64,000 nt of DNA from Aselliscus stoliczkanus (GCA_033961575.1 CM066732.1:111230687-111294686); one strand, 5' to 3'. Shown: positions 47,650-59,852, numbered from the stretch's first letter. Numbers and translations: made by a program. Notes: generated by a model not told the origin, from the sequence alone.

Positions 47650-48575
47650 AGACATTTATTTCCAGGTAATGCTTTAATTTCTAACTTAAAACAATATGAT
47701 AGCAGTTTTAAATTGCCAATTAATACCCTCAAAACTAAGAGGAAAAGTCCCCATAAATACATACTCTATCCAAGGTAGGGCTTCTAATGCAGCAAGATTG
47801 CCTGACTCTATTTAGTCAACCATGCTTCAAAGTACAGCAAAGGAAATGTCATGAAAATACCACAAATTTATCACTGTCACGGTTATCAGTAGTTTCGGAG
47901 TTATATTTATCACAGAGCAGAGAATTTTAGGAATGTAATCTGATATTTCCAATCAGTGCCAAATCTTGGTCCAATTAACTTCCTTGATGGAGTTCTTATT
48001 GTCTCTTGGTTTTCTAGGCAATTGTCTGGGTACCAAGTTTATTTTAACATTTTTTTTGGGGGGGGAAAGGGTAAGAAATGGCATCTTTCCTCTTCCTCAG
48101 ACACGCTAATTGCTAAACTAGTATTTCCAGAGGCCCTGGATTTTGAACAAGTCCCTAGCTACAGAGATGCCCCTCTGCCAATATTAGGCTTTTGGGCCCT
48201 CTCTTGTCCTTTTTCATAGTGAAATAACAATTGTTGAGATAGACGTATTTTCAACATATAAATAAGTTATGTGTTAAAATCAAAAGGGCAAAACAAACAC
48301 AACAAAGAATACCTAAATTAACATGCAATGAAATTTTCCTTTTTTCCGTTTTTAAGTATGCTGATGTTTCCATATTTCAAGTGAGTTTGTCTGGCAGGGA
48401 GCAGGAGATATGTAAATGATAATTAACAAAATATTTAATTGGCCAACTAGCCCGGAGTCTACACTAGTCCCAACACATTGACTCTCAGTTTAATTTCTAG
48501 AAAAGGAGAGCTCCCCCTCTGAAGGCCTTCACAAGGTTTATTCTCCCTCCTTGTAAGATGCTTGAGTTATATATG
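47650..48575. other. Unique non-coding stretch
   Basis: No gene or repeat recognised. Confidence 0.5.
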
Positions 48576-48579
48576 ATGC

Positions 48580-48745
48580 CCTTGCTGCCAAGCTGTGAAG
48601 CCTTGGGCAAATGGCTTAACCTCCCTGAGCCTTCATTTTCTGATCCATAAAATGGAGATAAAATGCTCTGTGCTAGGCTTATAGACTTTTTAATAAGAGA
48701 ACTCATGTAGGGCACCTAGCGTAGTGTCCCTGTAGACACCTAACC
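48580..48745 (+). repeat. MIR SINE relic
   Basis: 'CAAGCTGTGAAGCCTTGGGC', 'AAATGGCTTAACCTCCCTGA', 'CCATAAAATGGAGATAAAAT' and 'AGGGCACCTAGCGTAGTGTC' follow MIR order. Confidence 0.88.
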
Positions 48746-48810
48746 TCTGTTACCAAAGATGTTTCTAATCACAGACATTTTGCATTGGATAAACAGAGAG
48801 ATATACTGTG

Positions 48811-48882
48811 AGTGTGTGTGTGTGTGTGTGGGGGGGTGGATAACGGGGAGTGGGGGGAGAGCTGTGTGGGGTTGGGGGAGGA
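48811..48882. repeat. (GT)n followed by G-rich tract
   Basis: (GT)10 runs into G6, then G4, G6, G4 and G5 runs separated by 2-10 bases on the plus strand. The run pattern is compatible with a G-quadruplex, although one loop is about 10 bases. Confidence 0.8.
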
Positions 48883-48889
48883 AACAAGC

Positions 48890-51305
48890 ATGCCCATTAG
48901 GGCAATGTTGTTAAACAGGTGGATAATCTGGTAAATTTGCGTTTGAGAACTCAGGCAGAACTTTCAAAATAAAAGCTGGAACATTTAACCGTCTTCCTGC
49001 CACATAATCAAAAAGCATCGTACAAATGTTGTAGTTTCCAGGATCCACTCGCTCCTTCCTCTACTTCTTTTTGACTTCATCATTGTAAGGGGCTAGGAGT
49101 TAAAACAGCAGTTGAAATGGAGTGCATGAACACTAGCTAAGAAACAAGGTCCAGCATTTAGGCTTTTTTTAAAAAAAATGGCTAACGTTTGCTTCATAAA
49201 GGAAAAACACATTACTCTGTGCTGGCTCTGGGTTCCCCTGCCCCCAACCCTGAGTTGTCCGGTGAGCTTGCTCCCTCTCTGTTCGTTCAGTTTCTCACAA
49301 CCCCAAGGAGAGAATCTATGAGGGAGGGGGAGCAGGAACCCAGCTGGGGAGGACCTCACCAAACAAAATGATGTTACAAAACAACGTCCTTGTCTAGGAC
49401 AAAAGAGCTATTAATGATAATCAGTACATATTACTGAAAGTGCTCCAAGTAATCTCTGGACTTTGTTTCAAAAATTCTTAATGGACACTAATGCTTAGAG
49501 TTCACTCAAAAGAGAAATAAATTATGTGCTAGGGTTGCAGGGACCAAGGACAACACGCTGAAGGCATCAAAGCATTAGCAATGTTACGACAATCAAACAT
49601 TTTGTAATTGCATAAAAAGCCTTTGGAAATCATTTAGAAATACTAATTATGAAGACAAATAATACTTTAATGTGAGGTTTCTTTTATGTTAGATTTGAGC
49701 CTAAGTTGAGCTGTTTTGGTAATAATATTTCAGCTCGTTTACCAATCAAGGTGCTTTTTACGGCATGAAAAAAACTGCATTTTAGTTTGAAAAATGGTGA
49801 TGGGCATCAATAAGAGGTATTTTTTTCTGGTTTTTTTTTTTTTTTTGAATTAAAAAAATTTTTGTGAGTGATTGCCCTCCATCTCTGGGTCTTATTTGCT
49901 GACATTTGTGCCCAGAAATATCTTTTAGTTTTGGACAAGCAGGCCAGAGCTATATCCTCTTTCAAGCCCTGCCTTTATCTTTGACAAAACAGTTCCAAGG
50001 ACAAAACCTTATTCCTGGTCCCCCAGAAAAGAAAGGCAACATAAAGAGACCATCAGTTTATATGGGAAAAAATTTTTGAAACTCAACTTAACTCTTAGAG
50101 ATTACTATTCAATGTATTATGAAAAGTCCATACCTAAGAAGGGTAATTTCTCCTCTTATGGCCTGCTGGTGCCAAATACATGATTAGTACTAATGGAAGC
50201 AAGAATAATGTGAATCCTTATTCTTTCTAATTGATTTCCTTTCATCAAATCTCTATATTGAAAATGGAGGTACCCATTAGATATTACTCGCTTGACTGAA
50301 ATTTGATCTCGGAGCTTTCAGCAGGGATGTAAAATGACAACTATCAACACTTCCAGCTTAGTCTTCTGGAATTAAGTTGTTTTATCCTGTAAGTGAATAG
50401 TTCAACTCTCGTAGAAATCAGCAACTCTTACCCACACTTTTCTAAGAAATGCTTTCCTTGTATGTACCTCTGAAATTGTTTATCTTTGCCACTAATAGGG
50501 GCAGGTACTAATTTGAACTGTCTATAGATGACTTGCCTGGATGCAATCCCCAAACCCAAAGCTACCAGAACTGGTTGAGCGAGGATGACCCAAAAATGAT
50601 GGAGCTGCAGCCCCAAGCAAGTCAGGCACTGTAGACACTTTTCAAATATTATGCCCTTGTGTAGACAACCTAAATCATACCTCATGGAGCATGGATCCTG
50701 GTCAGTAGACCAGGTCTATACCGGTAATGACTGAAGAAATCTCCCCTGGTCTGCAGCCACTCCCAAACCAAAGTCTGCCATGGATGGCAAGAGCGTGGAT
50801 AGAACAGGGAGAGACTAGTGATGGCAAAGGAGGAAACAATTCTAAGGATTTACTCATGTGATAAATCACCTAGAAAGGAGAGGGAACCTGCTGAAGTCGA
50901 AACAATCGCAATTTCATTCTAAATTTGGGGAAAATGAATTCTACTATCGGAACCAGGATGAACACAAAAAGTCCCAGGATCCAATGGATAACAAATAAAT
51001 ATTTAGAAGTGGAGTGATGGCTTCAATTATTCCTTAACACCTGGGATACCAAGGGTCTGTAAAGGATTTCTAAAAATGTCAACATTATTATCATCTTGAA
51101 GAAGGAAGAGGAAAACTTCCATTAAATATGTATTTGTAGCCTCTCTATTTTCCTCTAATGACAATTTTAGACAGTTTGTCTGGATTGGCTGCTGCTGAGT
51201 GACAATCTAAGAAAATAAAGTAGTTACCAAGGTATTTATTTCTTTTACATTCACAGCACTTATCAAATATGACAACTATTAGATTAAATGGAGAAACTAT
51301 TTTCC
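48890..51305. other. Unique stretch, candidate conserved non-coding sequence
   Basis: No gene or repeat recognised. The segment 49560-49790 is unique and AT-rich, with TAATTA-like homeodomain motifs. Its conservation needs comparison with other mammals. A T run lies near 49830-49845. Confidence 0.45.
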
Positions 51306-51309
51306 CATG

Positions 51310-51435
51310 TGAGATTTAGAGTCAGGACACCTGGATCCCAGTCTTAGTTCTGTCACTTGCCAGCTGTGTGAGTTTGGCCAAAATCTTTCTGGGCCTCAAT
51401 TTTCTCATCTCTAAAAGAGGGGGATAAAATATCTT
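51310..51435 (+). repeat. MIR SINE relic
   Basis: 'GAGTCAGGACACCTGGATCC', 'CAGTCTTAGTTCTGTCACTT', 'GCCAGCTGTGTGAGTTTGGC' and 'CTGGGCCTCAATTTTCTCAT' are a well-preserved MIR 5' and core. Confidence 0.9.
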
Positions 51436-51439
51436 TTTC

Positions 51440-51770
51440 TTTCATCCAGTAATTCAACCACTAGAAATGTAGGCTTTAGAAAATAATTATGGATGTACAC
51501 AGGGTTTTCATCATAGCATTAATTCTATCAGCAAAATATTAGGAACAAACCAAATGTCAACAGTATAGGATGAGTTAAATAAACCATGGTATGTCTACAT
51601 AATGGAATACTCTATCATTGTTAAAATAATGAAAACTTAATTTCATAGAGAGATGTTCTAACTGTTCTAAGAGGAAAAAAAAAATTTCAAAGCCCCAAAG
51701 CATAGTGTTATTGTACTTCTGTCAAAAAAATAAAAAAAATCAAACAAACATGTATAGAAAAAGACAAAAA
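51440..51770 (+). mobile_element. L1M LINE 3' fragment
   Basis: 'CCAGTAATTCAACCACTAGA', 'AATAATTATGGATGTACACA', 'CATCATAGCATTAATTCTAT', 'GATGAGTTAAATAAACCATG' and 'TACATAATGGAATACTCTAT' reproduce the characteristic order of the L1M 3' region on the plus strand. Confidence 0.85.
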
Positions 51771-51779
51771 AATATGCAC

Positions 51780-52072
51780 CAATATTCCATTCAGAACTCT
51801 GCTCAAAGGTCGACCTCTCCCAGGATGCTCCCCATCCAGCTTATGTAGAATTGTGCTCCCTCCCCATTCTCCACTTTGCTTTTTTTTTTTTTCAACAGTA
51901 CTTCTCTCCTTCTGACATTCTATTAAATAGTTGTTGTATGTCTTTCCATCAATGACAACTGTTAAAGTTAGGGACTTCATGTTCTTGGATTATTAATGTA
52001 TTTTGTTAGTGCTTAGAGTGGTGCCTGGAACATGGTAGAAACTCAAGAAAATTTGCGTTCAATGAATGAAGA
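51780..52072 (+). mobile_element. L2 LINE 3' region
   Basis: 'GAACTCTGCTCAAAGGTCGA', 'TTCTCCTTCTGACATTC'-like text near 51905, 'TTAGTGCTTAGAGTGGTGCC' and 'GTTCAATGAATGAAG' follow L2 order to its end. Confidence 0.75.
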
Positions 52073-52074
52073 TG

Positions 52075-53080
52075 GCTCCCCAAAGCTATGCATCTATTAC
52101 TGGTTGGGACCCCAAAGCCTAGTCCTCTGGAAATGTACAGAGAACATGAGGGGAACATCGATGGTGAGGCAAGTGCTCACTGAGACGGTCTGAAGGCAAC
52201 CATAAAAGCGAGAGGGGAGAGAACACACACCAACCCCAAGATGCAGAGGTCAGGCAATCAATAGAAAAGGTAAAATGGCACTTTTAAACACTTCTGATAA
52301 AATCAATTTGGTCATTATAGAACCGGAACCGAACTCAGGGCATGTAGGCCTCATCTGTTAGAAAGATCTTTATGATCTTGTTAACGGATCCATGATACGG
52401 AAACTGTAAGGTTATAACCCAGCTTGGAAAGCTAACCTCATATTGGCTCTGGCATAATATAAAGAACGTAGAGAAAAATTCCCACTTAGCCATATGTTAT
52501 AGCAGGAGAAAAGCTTGTACGATTTCTCATACATGGCAATTCAGAATAGTTTAACTCTCCCATTTCTGTGACTGAGAAAGCTGTTTTGGAAACAATAATT
52601 TTTGTATACAGCGTTCTTAGATATGACAGCTTAGAGGTTAACATGGGTTTTGCAATCTTCCATCTACTCAAAGTGATTTAAAAATAAAAGTCAGGATGCC
52701 ACTGCCATTGAATTATGCTGGGACCAGTAGGAAATAGCAGTCTGCCAAACACTCTTTGCCAAACTTAGTTTTTTATTTTTTAAAGATTGCTCTGTTTTTT
52801 ATCTGTATGTGCCAGATTTTAAATCCTTGGATGGCAATGATGATGATGATTTGATATGTGAGTTTGGCGGTCCTTCTTCTAAAGTAGAATAATGCAGCAT
52901 TATTTCTTGATTCATCCTCTTCTGGACCACGCTGTCCAGGTCAGTGATGGGAGTAAAACAGAAAGGGAAAATGAGTTTATGCTACACAGAGGGCCCAGAA
53001 AACAAAACAAAATAACATTTACAAAACCTTTAACTGGCCTTGAAAAGAAAACGGGAGAATGTGAGTGCAGCAGGCATTTA
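52075..53080. other. Unique non-coding stretch
   Basis: No gene or repeat recognised apart from a short (GAT)n near 52839-52851. Confidence 0.5.
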
Positions 53081-53084
53081 ATTG

Positions 53085-53295
53085 CATACTGAAATATGAA
53101 ATACGAAGGGATAAAACACTGCTGTGTCTGCGATTTGCTTTAAAATGTTTCAGCCACAAGAAAGGGGATAGATGAAGCAAGTATGGCAGAATTTTGAAAA
53201 GTGTGCAGTCTGGGTATTGGGTGGATGGGAGTTCATTGCACTGCTGCCTCTCTTTGTATGTATGCATGTTTGAAATTTTCATAATAAAAAGTCCT
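53085..53295 (+). mobile_element. L1M LINE 3' terminus
   Basis: 'TGCGATTTGCTTTAAAATGT', 'GGGGATAGATGAAGCAAGTA', 'GGTATTGGGTGGATGGGAGT' and 'GTTTGAAATTTTCATAATAA', ending in AAAAAG, is a typical L1M 3' end. Confidence 0.82.
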
Positions 53296-53299
53296 TATT

Positions 53300-54200
53300 G
53301 ACTGGAAAACTTTAAAAATTGTCCCTTGCGTTAAGGGTGTGAAAGATTCTCCCTGTGCGTGTGAATAGGTGACAGTGCTAATTTCCTGCCGAAGAAAGTG
53401 TCACTCACATGAGTGGGTCCTTCATGCTTTGGAGAGCAGATACCTTCAGAATATACTTAGTTAGCCATTCATCTTATTTTACTTATGAAAAGAAATATTA
53501 ATATCTTTTATTCCTCCTCCTTAAATTCTTTTGAGGTCTTAATCTTTCCAACCATGATTTTTGTCAACTATGATACAGTTTAGGAATAGAGAATCTCATT
53601 GGTTGATGAGAGAGCACTGGAATTTGGAAAGGCCATGTGAAGGAAGCAGGCAGTAGAAACTAAATCTGAAGACTTGACTTTAAATGCCACCTTTCCCTCC
53701 CCAACCCTCCTCCATCTTTTTACTATAGATGGATCTGCCCTCTTGGACAACCTTCTGCTTGGTTCCCTTTGTTCTCCGCAGCCTACATTTTTGTTGGCTG
53801 GGTCAAAAGGTCCCATCAGTGGCATAGAATAGCAGCCACTCTTAAAAGCAGGCCACCTCGACTATATAGAAAACTAAACAGAATTAGACGTCCCTTGGTT
53901 AATGATCCCAAACAAGAACCTGAGAAATCCTGGCTCCTCTCGTAAGTGGTTATTTTAAAGCAGATGGTTCTTTCTGACTTGTTCAGACCCATTTGTAGGT
54001 AATTTCAATTCATCATTCAGAGTAGCAATCTGATCCTCATTCAAACAAGATGTAGCATTTCCCCATCAGAATTTTTTTTTTTTTGTCCTACATTTTTAAA
54101 CTCATTTGAAGATTATTCAAGGGCAACTTGCAGTTAACCATTATAACAATGTATTCACTGTTTTACAGTTGACAGCATATTTTCGGGTCACTGCTGGTTT
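53300..54200. other. Unique non-coding stretch
   Basis: No gene or repeat recognised. Confidence 0.5.
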
Positions 54201-54204
54201 CCTT

Positions 54205-54335
54205 ATCTCCCTGGGTGTAGCAACGACATTGTTAAGCCATTTTTCAGCGAGGAAACTGAGTGTCAGAAACATGGAGGGGCACATTCAAGGTCAATTGGCC
54301 CCTGTAGGGCAGAGCTGGGACCAGGGCTCAGTCAA
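54205..54335 (-). repeat. MIR SINE relic
   Basis: 'GCCATTTTTCAGCGAGGAAA', 'CTGAGTGTCAGAAACATGGA' and 'GGCAGAGCTGGGACCAGGGC' are the reverse MIR core. The 142-codon plus frame at 54106-54534 reads across it and is rejected as coding. Confidence 0.8.
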
Positions 54336-54604
54336 AGACCTTTTCAGTGGTCATTGCAGTCATGTCCTCCTCTGGCTGAATCCTTTAAGGGCCCCTCCCA
54401 AGCCCACAACAACAGCCAAAGGCATCCAGCAAAACCAATCAGAGATGAACAGCTGTCTCCCGGCTCACAGGCCTTGTGGTCTCACCCTCCCTTCCACCAG
54501 TGTTAACTTTTTCACTAATAGGAGGCTCTCCTAGCTTTACACTCTGGCTGTCTTTTCTCCTTTGGTGCAGTTTAGATGGTGTACTGCTGTACAAGTAAGT
54601 GCCC

Positions 54605-54715
54605 TCTCTGTTCTACCTCATGGATTTGGAAACAAGAGACTGGAGGGGACTTGTCCAAGCTTTAAGGACACTCCTAGCTGCCAGGGTAAGAGACTGGACT
54701 CCTATGACATTATGC
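54605..54715 (-). repeat. MIR SINE relic, diverged
   Basis: 'ACCTCATGGATTTGGAAACA', 'GACTTGTCCAAGCTTTAAGG' and 'GCCAGGGTAAGAGACTGGAC' follow reverse MIR order. Confidence 0.6.
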
Positions 54716-54719
54716 AAAT

Positions 54720-57700
54720 ACAGTGGGTCAACTCTGCCACACACAGCCATGGGTTCTGCTCTCTATCCTTTTACACACACAAGGCGAACACAGCCCTCTT
54801 AATGACTTTATGAATTTGGAAATCAATCCCTATCCAGTGAGGTAGCTTTTGTTACCTTTAATTTCACTTATATGGTCCCAGAGCCAAAGGAAAGCTTGTA
54901 ACTACTTGAACATCTCATTAATAAACAATGTATGGACAATCTGGTCTTTCAGCCTAAAGTGCAATTTGCTCAAGTATAAAACATCAGACTTGCCATATAT
55001 ACTGCCCTTTGTTGGCTGTATAACGGTGTGTTCTCTCACTCTGCCCCATGTTGGCAGGCACTGTTAGGTGATGGGGACATAGCAGCCAATAAGATAGCAA
55101 TGGTCCCTGGACTCATGGTGCTGAGGGGGAAAGCTACAGTATGAGTATCAGCTAAAGCCTCAACAGGTTACCCAAATTCCATTGTAGCCATCCATTCTGC
55201 ACCAGCTCCATTCATGTTCCTAGAAGTCATCTCCTCTCCGTCTTGACATCCCTGAGCTTCAAGAATGAGACGTATTTTGGGGGCACTGAAAGAATGCAGG
55301 CTATGTGAACTTAGCCCACCCCTTAGCAGATTTCCATTTCTTCCTTGGTCTCTCAAGACCCTGTTGACTTTTTTCAGGTGCCCATGTCCGTCAAGGAATG
55401 TACACGACAGAGACCTCTTTCTGTGCACAGATTTTCCCCTACAAACATCTCGATTTTTTAATTTGCATTTTAAGAGGTCATCATAGATGATCTAAATATT
55501 TCAGATAATTCCTACAGCTGCTATTATATATGATAAAGATAACTAACTCTGTTACTCTTCATTTGCACAAATGAAATCTGTGCCTCAGTTTCCAAGGTAA
55601 CAGAATAAATAAAACAAATCATCCCCCTGATGTCAATAAGGTAAAGGTTGGATACTTTTGAACTCAGACATCAGGAAACTTTCAGGCAACTCGTCATCCT
55701 CCTGGTTTTAATGTTTTTCCCCCCAGTAGTCATACTTGGTGTCACTTACAGAAGGGCACTTTAAATATGTCTATAAAAGGTACACAGATGAAACAAGGAA
55801 ACTTTCAGGATTTTAGTTCCAGCAAATGAAGGCAGAAGTGACTAATCAGAGTGAATGCGACTTAGTCAGGAGTGTCAATGTTAGACTGATTCAGCCTCAG
55901 TCGGCAAGTCTGGCATCACATACTGCTTTTGCGACCACCATGTCTCAGATAAACCACCAAGCCGCAGAGAGCTCTGACACCACTTCTAAGCAGACAGAGG
56001 TCTTATTATATATTAGGCTGAAGTGCTGAGCCTTACTGTAAGTCACCATTTTATATAGTTTTAACCACGACAGTAAAATACTGCCACAAGTGGCACTGTC
56101 AACTTTTCTGTGAGGACTACCTTTTTCTCACGTTGACATTCAAAGTACAGAGTCTCCTTCATCTAAAGGAGCTGTCCTATCAGCTCGCTAATGGGAACAG
56201 TTCATTTAACCTGCACTCGAAGTACAGCCACGGAGGAGTGGAGTAATATGCACAGAATCCAAGGAGAGCCACCCTCCCAGCCGGCCCCTCCTGACATTTG
56301 ATTCATTGATGAGAGTTCCACTTTCTTTCTGCTTGGGCTGACTTCAGAAAAAAACAAAAAGGACATTCCAGAAAAATTAAGTTAACTATTAGCGCAATCC
56401 CTTCAAGGTGCTGGTGTGGATTATATAACAGCTCGCTGATTCCAGAAGCTAAGGAACAGGAGCTCTGCACTTCTCTGATTTCCTATCCATTTACTTTCCC
56501 TTCCCGTCGCCTGTCTCCTTTTCCCAGCCACATATGTGTTTGGCAATCTATGTAGCATGTATTCCTCACCTGTTTTAATCATGTGGGGTGCTGCTGCTTA
56601 CACTGCAGTGTCTCCCCGCTTCATAAAACCTTTGCTTGACATCACCCTCGCTTTCAGCCTTTGACCCACTCACCATATAACGTTTGCAGAGCCAAAATTC
56701 TAGGAACAGCGCCTGCAATTATTAATGTATTAGACTGTTGTTCCAAAATGACTAAACGCATTATTTCTGCCACAGAAGAAAATGCTGAGGTGAAGCAAGA
56801 GCAAAGGTAAAGACCTGCTTTTCCTAAAATGGATACAGCCCTGGAGGCATGTAGAGTCTCGAAGGACACAGTCGTGATTCTTCTGATCATTTTTCAAATC
56901 AGCTTAATGAGTGGGAGATGGTCCTCTCATTAAAGTGATAGAATAGATAAACAGTACCTGCATGTAGGGTGGGCGTCTGGAACAGGGACACTGTTTCTTG
57001 GGATTCTCAAGGGTTTTTAAATGGGAGCAAAAATGAGGGCCTGGTTTCTGAAGGGAGCTTTCCGTTCTGCTCTCACTCTTGACCGGCTAGCACAGTAAAT
57101 AGGGGCAGAGATTTCTCAGCTCTAACGAACTAATAACAACTCCAATTGGTATGAATTGTTTTTGGTGGGATTTTTGAGTAATTACCATATGACAAATTTT
57201 ACCTCTGCTTATGACTTCCTTAAAAGATAACGAAATGTCAAGCAAGTTGGAACAATAAACATCTAGAGAGCTACAGAAACCCCAACATATTGTTTTTTCC
57301 CGAAAAAAACTACGAGCCTAACGTCAATGCTATATATCCCACACACCTGCCCAAAGGAAATCTCCCCTCACCCCAATCTTCCTAGTACAGCCCCAAACCC
57401 AGATAGGACCATTTTAAGGATCTTAATACAAAATGGATGTGAAATGTGAACAAAGCATCGCCTAATCAGCCGTTCTTATTACCTCAGACTACAGAGTTGT
57501 CCACATTTGCTATTTCCTTCCACAAACGTTGGTTGATTCATGGCTGCTTTCCTGCTCCCAAACACTGGAAACTTCAGAGCCACTTGTACTGCAGTATTTT
57601 TGCCTGCTCTGAATGAGATAAGGTCTGCTCTGGTGTTAATGAAATCGGCCCGTTACTCAGTAGAATCTGTGGTCTAGGGTGACCCTGAAGAGACATCAAT

Positions 57701-58380
57701 TTCTCATTTTTACACTTTCCTCAAATTTCATAAGTTATTTTGTTATTGTAAAATTCAGTGCTTTATAATAAATTTAATAGGGTGCCTAGGGGGATATCCA
57801 TTCATATTATATGGTATCTCATTCACAGCTCCTCTGGGATAGGAACGTGGAGTTATATCTCTCCATCAGCCAACAACTCGCACTTGTGAAGTTGCCGTGT
57901 GATAGGACAAACGAGGCTCCTGCGGGATTCCACACACATGCAGAATATAAAAGCCTACAAAGTGAAAGAGATGCCACGCCACTCCTGAAGTAGGATCACC
58001 TGGGTAAGCTGGAAAAGTACTGCAGCGTTTGTAGTCCTGAAGTGATTATGCCTTTTATTGTCGAAACGGGTATAAAGTACCGATTTCTAGTGATTTTTAC
58101 ATACTCGATGCTTAAATTGAGGTGTTACCCTTTCCTCTTTCTTTCCAGAAACATCAGCAGTCATAGTCATGTATCAAGAAGGGGAGAATGCCATGGGAGC
58201 AATTGCCCAGCATGCAATAATTTAAACAATAATAATTTAAAAACAGTCAAGAACCTGACTACAGGCTGGTTTTGCTTTTGACTGTTACCATGGGCTGACA
58301 ATTCTGAGCAATGTCAGTGATAAAATACTCCTATCCCCAGAGGCGGATTCCTCCCATTGCCGGTCCATGTCTGGCATGCC
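54720..58380. other. Mostly unique non-coding stretch
   Basis: A short L2-like segment is possible at 55045-55125 (minus, 'GGCAGGCACTGTTAGGTGAT'). A 67-codon Ser/Thr/Gln-rich frame lies at 55826-56029 (+). No exon or gene is supported. This is the largest repeat-poor block of the right half. Confidence 0.45.
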
Positions 58381-58552
58381 ACTGGGAAATTCTTTCAGTA
58401 TCTTTTTAAAGATAACATCATTATTTTAAAAAATGAAAATAACACAGATTTACTGTAGAACATCTAGGCAAATTACAAAAACATAATCAGAATTAAAAGT
58501 CCCATTAATTCCACCACTTATTGATAATCATAGACGTTTATGTCATTTCCAT

Positions 58553-58702
58553 TTTTTTTTTTTTTTTTAGCTGAGCCATCCTGCCACCTGTTGGCAGCTC
58601 AAAGGCAACTCAGCTCAGGCTGGGCATCGAACTACTGTTGCTCAGAGCTCAGCTTACACCCTTGAGTGAGCTCCTAATCAACTGAGCCACTCAGCCGGCC
58701 CC
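58553..58702 (-). mobile_element. tRNA-derived SINE of a different subfamily
   Basis: Minus-strand head GGGGCCGGCTGAGTGGCTCA, B-box-like AGTTCGATGCCC, then a GCCTTTGAGCTGCCAACAGG body and an A tail. It shares the first 20 bases with the other SINEs but differs in the rest. The target-site duplication is imperfect (TCATTTCCAT / TCATTACAAT). It contains a CTCF-like core at 58581-58594. Confidence 0.85.
58581..58594 (-). promoter_or_regulatory. CTCF-like core motif inside a SINE
   Basis: The minus strand reads CCAACAGGTGGCAG, which matches the vertebrate CTCF core pattern CCASYAGRKGGCRS at 13 of 14 positions (A instead of S at the fourth). Binding is not shown. Confidence 0.35.
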
Positions 58703-58817
58703 TCATTACAATTTTTTAGTTAGTAAAAGTAACTCTACCATAATTATCCCTGTTACATATATCTTTGTTGGCATTACTCATTTTTTTTGAAAAAGTTTAC
58801 ATTCTTGAAAGTTTAAA

Positions 58818-59250
58818 TTTTTTTTTTTAAAGATTTTATTGGGGAATTGGGGGAGGGGAACAGCATTGAGAAACCGGGGAAGGGGAACAGACAAGTTGCT
58901 GTCTTTTTGCTCTTCAGTCTAGCTGTGGAGGACGTTGCTTCGCTGGCCCATGTTGGTATCATCATTGTGCTCTTCCTGGATGAGGCAGATTGGTCGCCAG
59001 CCTCTGGATGGTCACTCACCATGGCTATTGGCAGCTCACGCTGGCTGCTGGCCACTCACTGTAGCCTATGGCAGCCCACTGCAGCAGGGGCTGCAGCCCA
59101 CACCATCACCGAGGCTTGCACAGCCCAGCTCCAGGTGGAGCTGTTATTAGCTGTAGAGGGCAATATCCCTGTCCCTCATATGTGGGATCTGAACTGGGGC
59201 CACTGGCATCCCAAAACCACCTCTTAACCAATGCGCCACTTGGCCGGCCC
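58818..59250 (-). mobile_element. tRNA-derived SINE, long composite form (copy inserted into another SINE)
   Basis: From the right, the head GGGCCGGCCAAGTGGCGCAT at 59231-59250 is followed by CCCACATATGAGGGACAGGG, a CTGCAGTGGGCTGCC-type body, CTCCACAGCTAGACTGAAGA, repeated CCAATTCCCC-like motifs, AATAAA (complement of TTTATT at 58834-58840) and an A tail. Its left tail and its right boundary are both flanked by TAAATTTTTT, consistent with insertion into the poly-T tail of the neighbouring copy. Confidence 0.88.
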
Positions 59251-59654
59251 TAAATTTTTTTTTTTTTTTAAAGATTTTATTGGGGAATTGGGGGAGGGGA
59301 ACAAACAAGTTGCTGTCCTTTTGTTCTTCAGTCTAGTGGAGGAGGTTGCTTCACTGGCCCATGTTGGTATGGTCATTGCTCTCTTCCTGGGTGAGGCAGT
59401 TGCTCTCCGGCCATTGGATGGCCGTTCACTGCAGCTCATGAAAGCACACACCAGCAGCTTCCCGTCAGCCCCACTGCAGCCTATGCTGTCACCGGCGACT
59501 CATGGCAGACCAGCTCCAGGTCAAGCTGCTGTGCACCATCTTAACTGTAGAGGGCACAGCATCACTGGCCCTTATGTGGGATCCTAACCGGGGCCCTGCT
59601 GTCAGAGCTCGTGCTCCAAAGCCAACTCTTAACCAACATGCCACTCAGCCAGCC
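59251..59654 (-). mobile_element. tRNA-derived SINE, long composite form (host copy)
   Basis: Same structure and orientation as its left neighbour, with head GGCTGGCTGAGTGGCATGTT at 59635-59654. The pair is bounded by an 11-bp target-site duplication TGAAAGTTTAA at 58806-58816 and 59655-59665. That makes this copy the original insertion and the neighbour the later one. Confidence 0.88.
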
Positions 59655-59852
59655 TGAAAGTTTAACTTTTGAAAGGAATTGAATATATATCATTATATAT
59701 CAATTTATAATTCCTGGAGTAGTGTGTACCCTCACCAACACTGAATATTATCATGAAAAATAAATCCTAATGCTAAATTCACTAAAAAAGTATCTTCTTT
59801 TAATTTACATATTTTTGTTTACTTATGAGATTAAAAAAAAATTGCTGACTTT

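Noticed and set aside
54106..54534. 142-codon plus-strand frame
   Set aside because: It reads through a minus-strand MIR and shows no protein family features.
58847..59227. Frames of 118-126 codons at 58847-59587
   Set aside because: They lie within the long SINE copies, and parallel frames appear in each copy.
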